Origin: Acidobacteriota bacterium
GTDB lineage: Bacteria > Acidobacteriota > Vicinamibacteria > Vicinamibacterales > UBA8438
DNA length: 6,442 nucleotides
NCBI GenBank assembly: GCA_012963185.1
Contig: DTWD01000619.1
Span: 1-6,442, forward strand
Direction: 5' to 3'
Shown here: piece by piece, positions 5,938 through 6,442 of the stretch
How the letters are laid out: the number at the start of each line of letters is the position of its first letter
Numbering within the stretch: the stretch's first letter is position 1
The notes under the pieces: generated by a model
Seen by the model: the letters and a program-made list of their open reading frames with translations, nothing else
The model's database searches: none
What the model was told of the DNA's origin: nothing
Translations under genes and position numbers: made by a program

Positions 5938-6442
5938 GGTGCCGGCGACCTCCTCATATGAAACGGTGTACTCTGCACGATCCCTGTAATCAGGGATGAC
6001 CAACGATACTCTTCCTGAGCGGCAGCGTCCACGATTTGCCTGATTGCCGGTCCGTCGAACGATTCAACGCCACGTCCGATTGCGTAAGTGAGCAGTTTCT
6101 CTGTCACCGTTGTCAGAAAATTGTTTCCACGGTTCACAAATGCCTGTCGCAGCGTCGCAGGACCATCGACCTCAGTTCCATCCGTGAGTGTTCCACTCGC
6201 ATCGATCGGGGTTCCGGCTTCGCTAGAACTGCGCCATCTACCAATAGCGTCAAAGTTTTCCAGAGCAAATCCCAAAGGATCCATCACATTGTGGCAACTC
6301 GCACAGACCGGATTTGCTCGATGTTGTTCGAGTCGTTCACGAACAGATCGCGCATTCAGACCAGCTTCGTCATTTTCTTCAAGCGCGGGAACGTCGGGTG
6401 GCGGAGGTGGCGGAGGTGTTCCGAGAATGTTTTCAAGAAGCC
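5934..6442 (-). CDS. C-terminal part of a DUF1592/DUF1588/DUF1585-type c-type heme protein (5' end outside window)
   Basis: The frame is open from the window edge (first complete codon at 6440) to TGA 5934-5936, giving 168 residues. It begins LLENILGT followed by seven prolines (9-15), the usual entry to DUF1588. It then contains a c-type heme site CASCH (CxxCH, 46-50; 6291-6305) and the MDPLGFALENFDAIGRWR stretch (53-70). DUF1585 follows with KLLTYAIGRGVE and SLITGIVQSTPFHMR at the end. Complete members ('planctomycete-type' cytochrome c proteins) are usually over 700 residues, so most of the gene is outside. By family knowledge they are exported and may transfer electrons, but no reaction is established. 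The stop overlaps the DUF1552 start by four bases (ATGA), a known gene pairing. An apparent GTG start at 6287 is internal to the conserved domain and is not a real start. Confidence 0.9.
   Translation of the reverse strand, partial: LLENILGTPPPPPPPDVPALEENDEAGLNARSVRERLEQHRANPVCASCHNVMDPLGFALENFDAIGRWRSSSEAGTPIDASGTLTDGTEVDGPATLRQAFVNRGNNFLTTVTEKLLTYAIGRGVESFDGPAIRQIVDAAAQEEYRWSSLITGIVQSTPFHMRRSPAP
5948..5955 (-). promoter_or_regulatory. Strong ribosome binding site that fixes the DUF1552 start
   Basis: GAGGAGGT on the minus strand lies ten bases before ATG 5937 and inside the end of the upstream heme-protein gene. It matches the anti-Shine-Dalgarno sequence closely, and together with the ATGA overlap it decides for the start at 5937 over TTG 6003. 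Confidence 0.7.
6397..6417 (-). repeat. 9-bp tandem repeat encoding a seven-proline run
   Basis: On the plus strand GGTGGCGGA occurs twice in tandem (6397-6405, 6406-6414) followed by GGT. On the coding minus strand this gives CCT CCG CCA codons and, with the next CCC, seven consecutive prolines before the heme motif. Poly-proline here is usual for the DUF1588 family; translation through it would be expected to need elongation factor P. Confidence 0.6.

Noticed and set aside
5935..6003. Longer DUF1552 protein starting at TTG 6003
   Set aside because: It would put 22 polar residues before the first Met of the Tat signal and overlap the upstream gene by 70 bases, whereas ATG 5937 has a strong ribosome binding site and an ATGA overlap.

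Overview
The window (6,442 bases, roughly half G+C) looks like chromosomal DNA of a Gram-negative, probably environmental bacterium. The best clue is the pair at the right end: a c-type heme protein of the 'planctomycete cytochrome c' type (DUF1588/DUF1585 region) followed by a Tat-exported DUF1552 protein. From general knowledge, such pairs are common in Planctomycetes, Verrucomicrobia, Acidobacteria, myxobacteria and some marine Proteobacteria. The sequence alone does not fix the phylum. No rRNA, tRNA, CRISPR array, insertion sequence or attachment site was seen.

Left part, plus strand (1-1536). The window opens in the last codons of a gene that ends in a hydrophobic segment (1-93). Seven bases later comes a short broken gene (101-321) whose product resembles the N-terminal DinB-like part of EgtB/OvoA-type sulfoxide synthases, the enzymes of ergothioneine and ovothiol synthesis. 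Its reading frame shifts at a run of seven T and then stops. A complete AI-2E family membrane protein gene follows (472-1536).

Middle part, minus strand (4403 down to 1537). A tight three-gene operon encodes an ABC ATPase, a permease fused to its own substrate-binding domain (osmoprotectant/quaternary-amine type, the same layout as ergothioneine transporters of the EgtU type) and a TerB-like cytoplasmic protein. The junctions are TAG directly followed by ATG, and a four-base GTGA overlap, so translational coupling is likely. The last gene ends exactly where the convergent AI-2E gene ends, with no base between the two stop codons. A weak promoter candidate and an 8-bp direct repeat lie upstream of the ATPase gene.

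Right part, minus strand (6442 down to 4579). The C-terminal end of the heme-binding protein gene overlaps the DUF1552 gene by four bases (ATGA), with a strong ribosome binding site ahead of the second gene. A GC-rich hairpin with a GUAA loop closes this operon at 4526-4553.

The points most worth following are (i) a broken ergothioneine/ovothiol-type synthase gene close to a transporter of an architecture known to import ergothioneine, (ii) a TerB protein built into that transporter operon, and (iii) the heme protein/DUF1552 pair, whose biochemical role is unknown to me. No clearly new system can be proved from the sequence alone.
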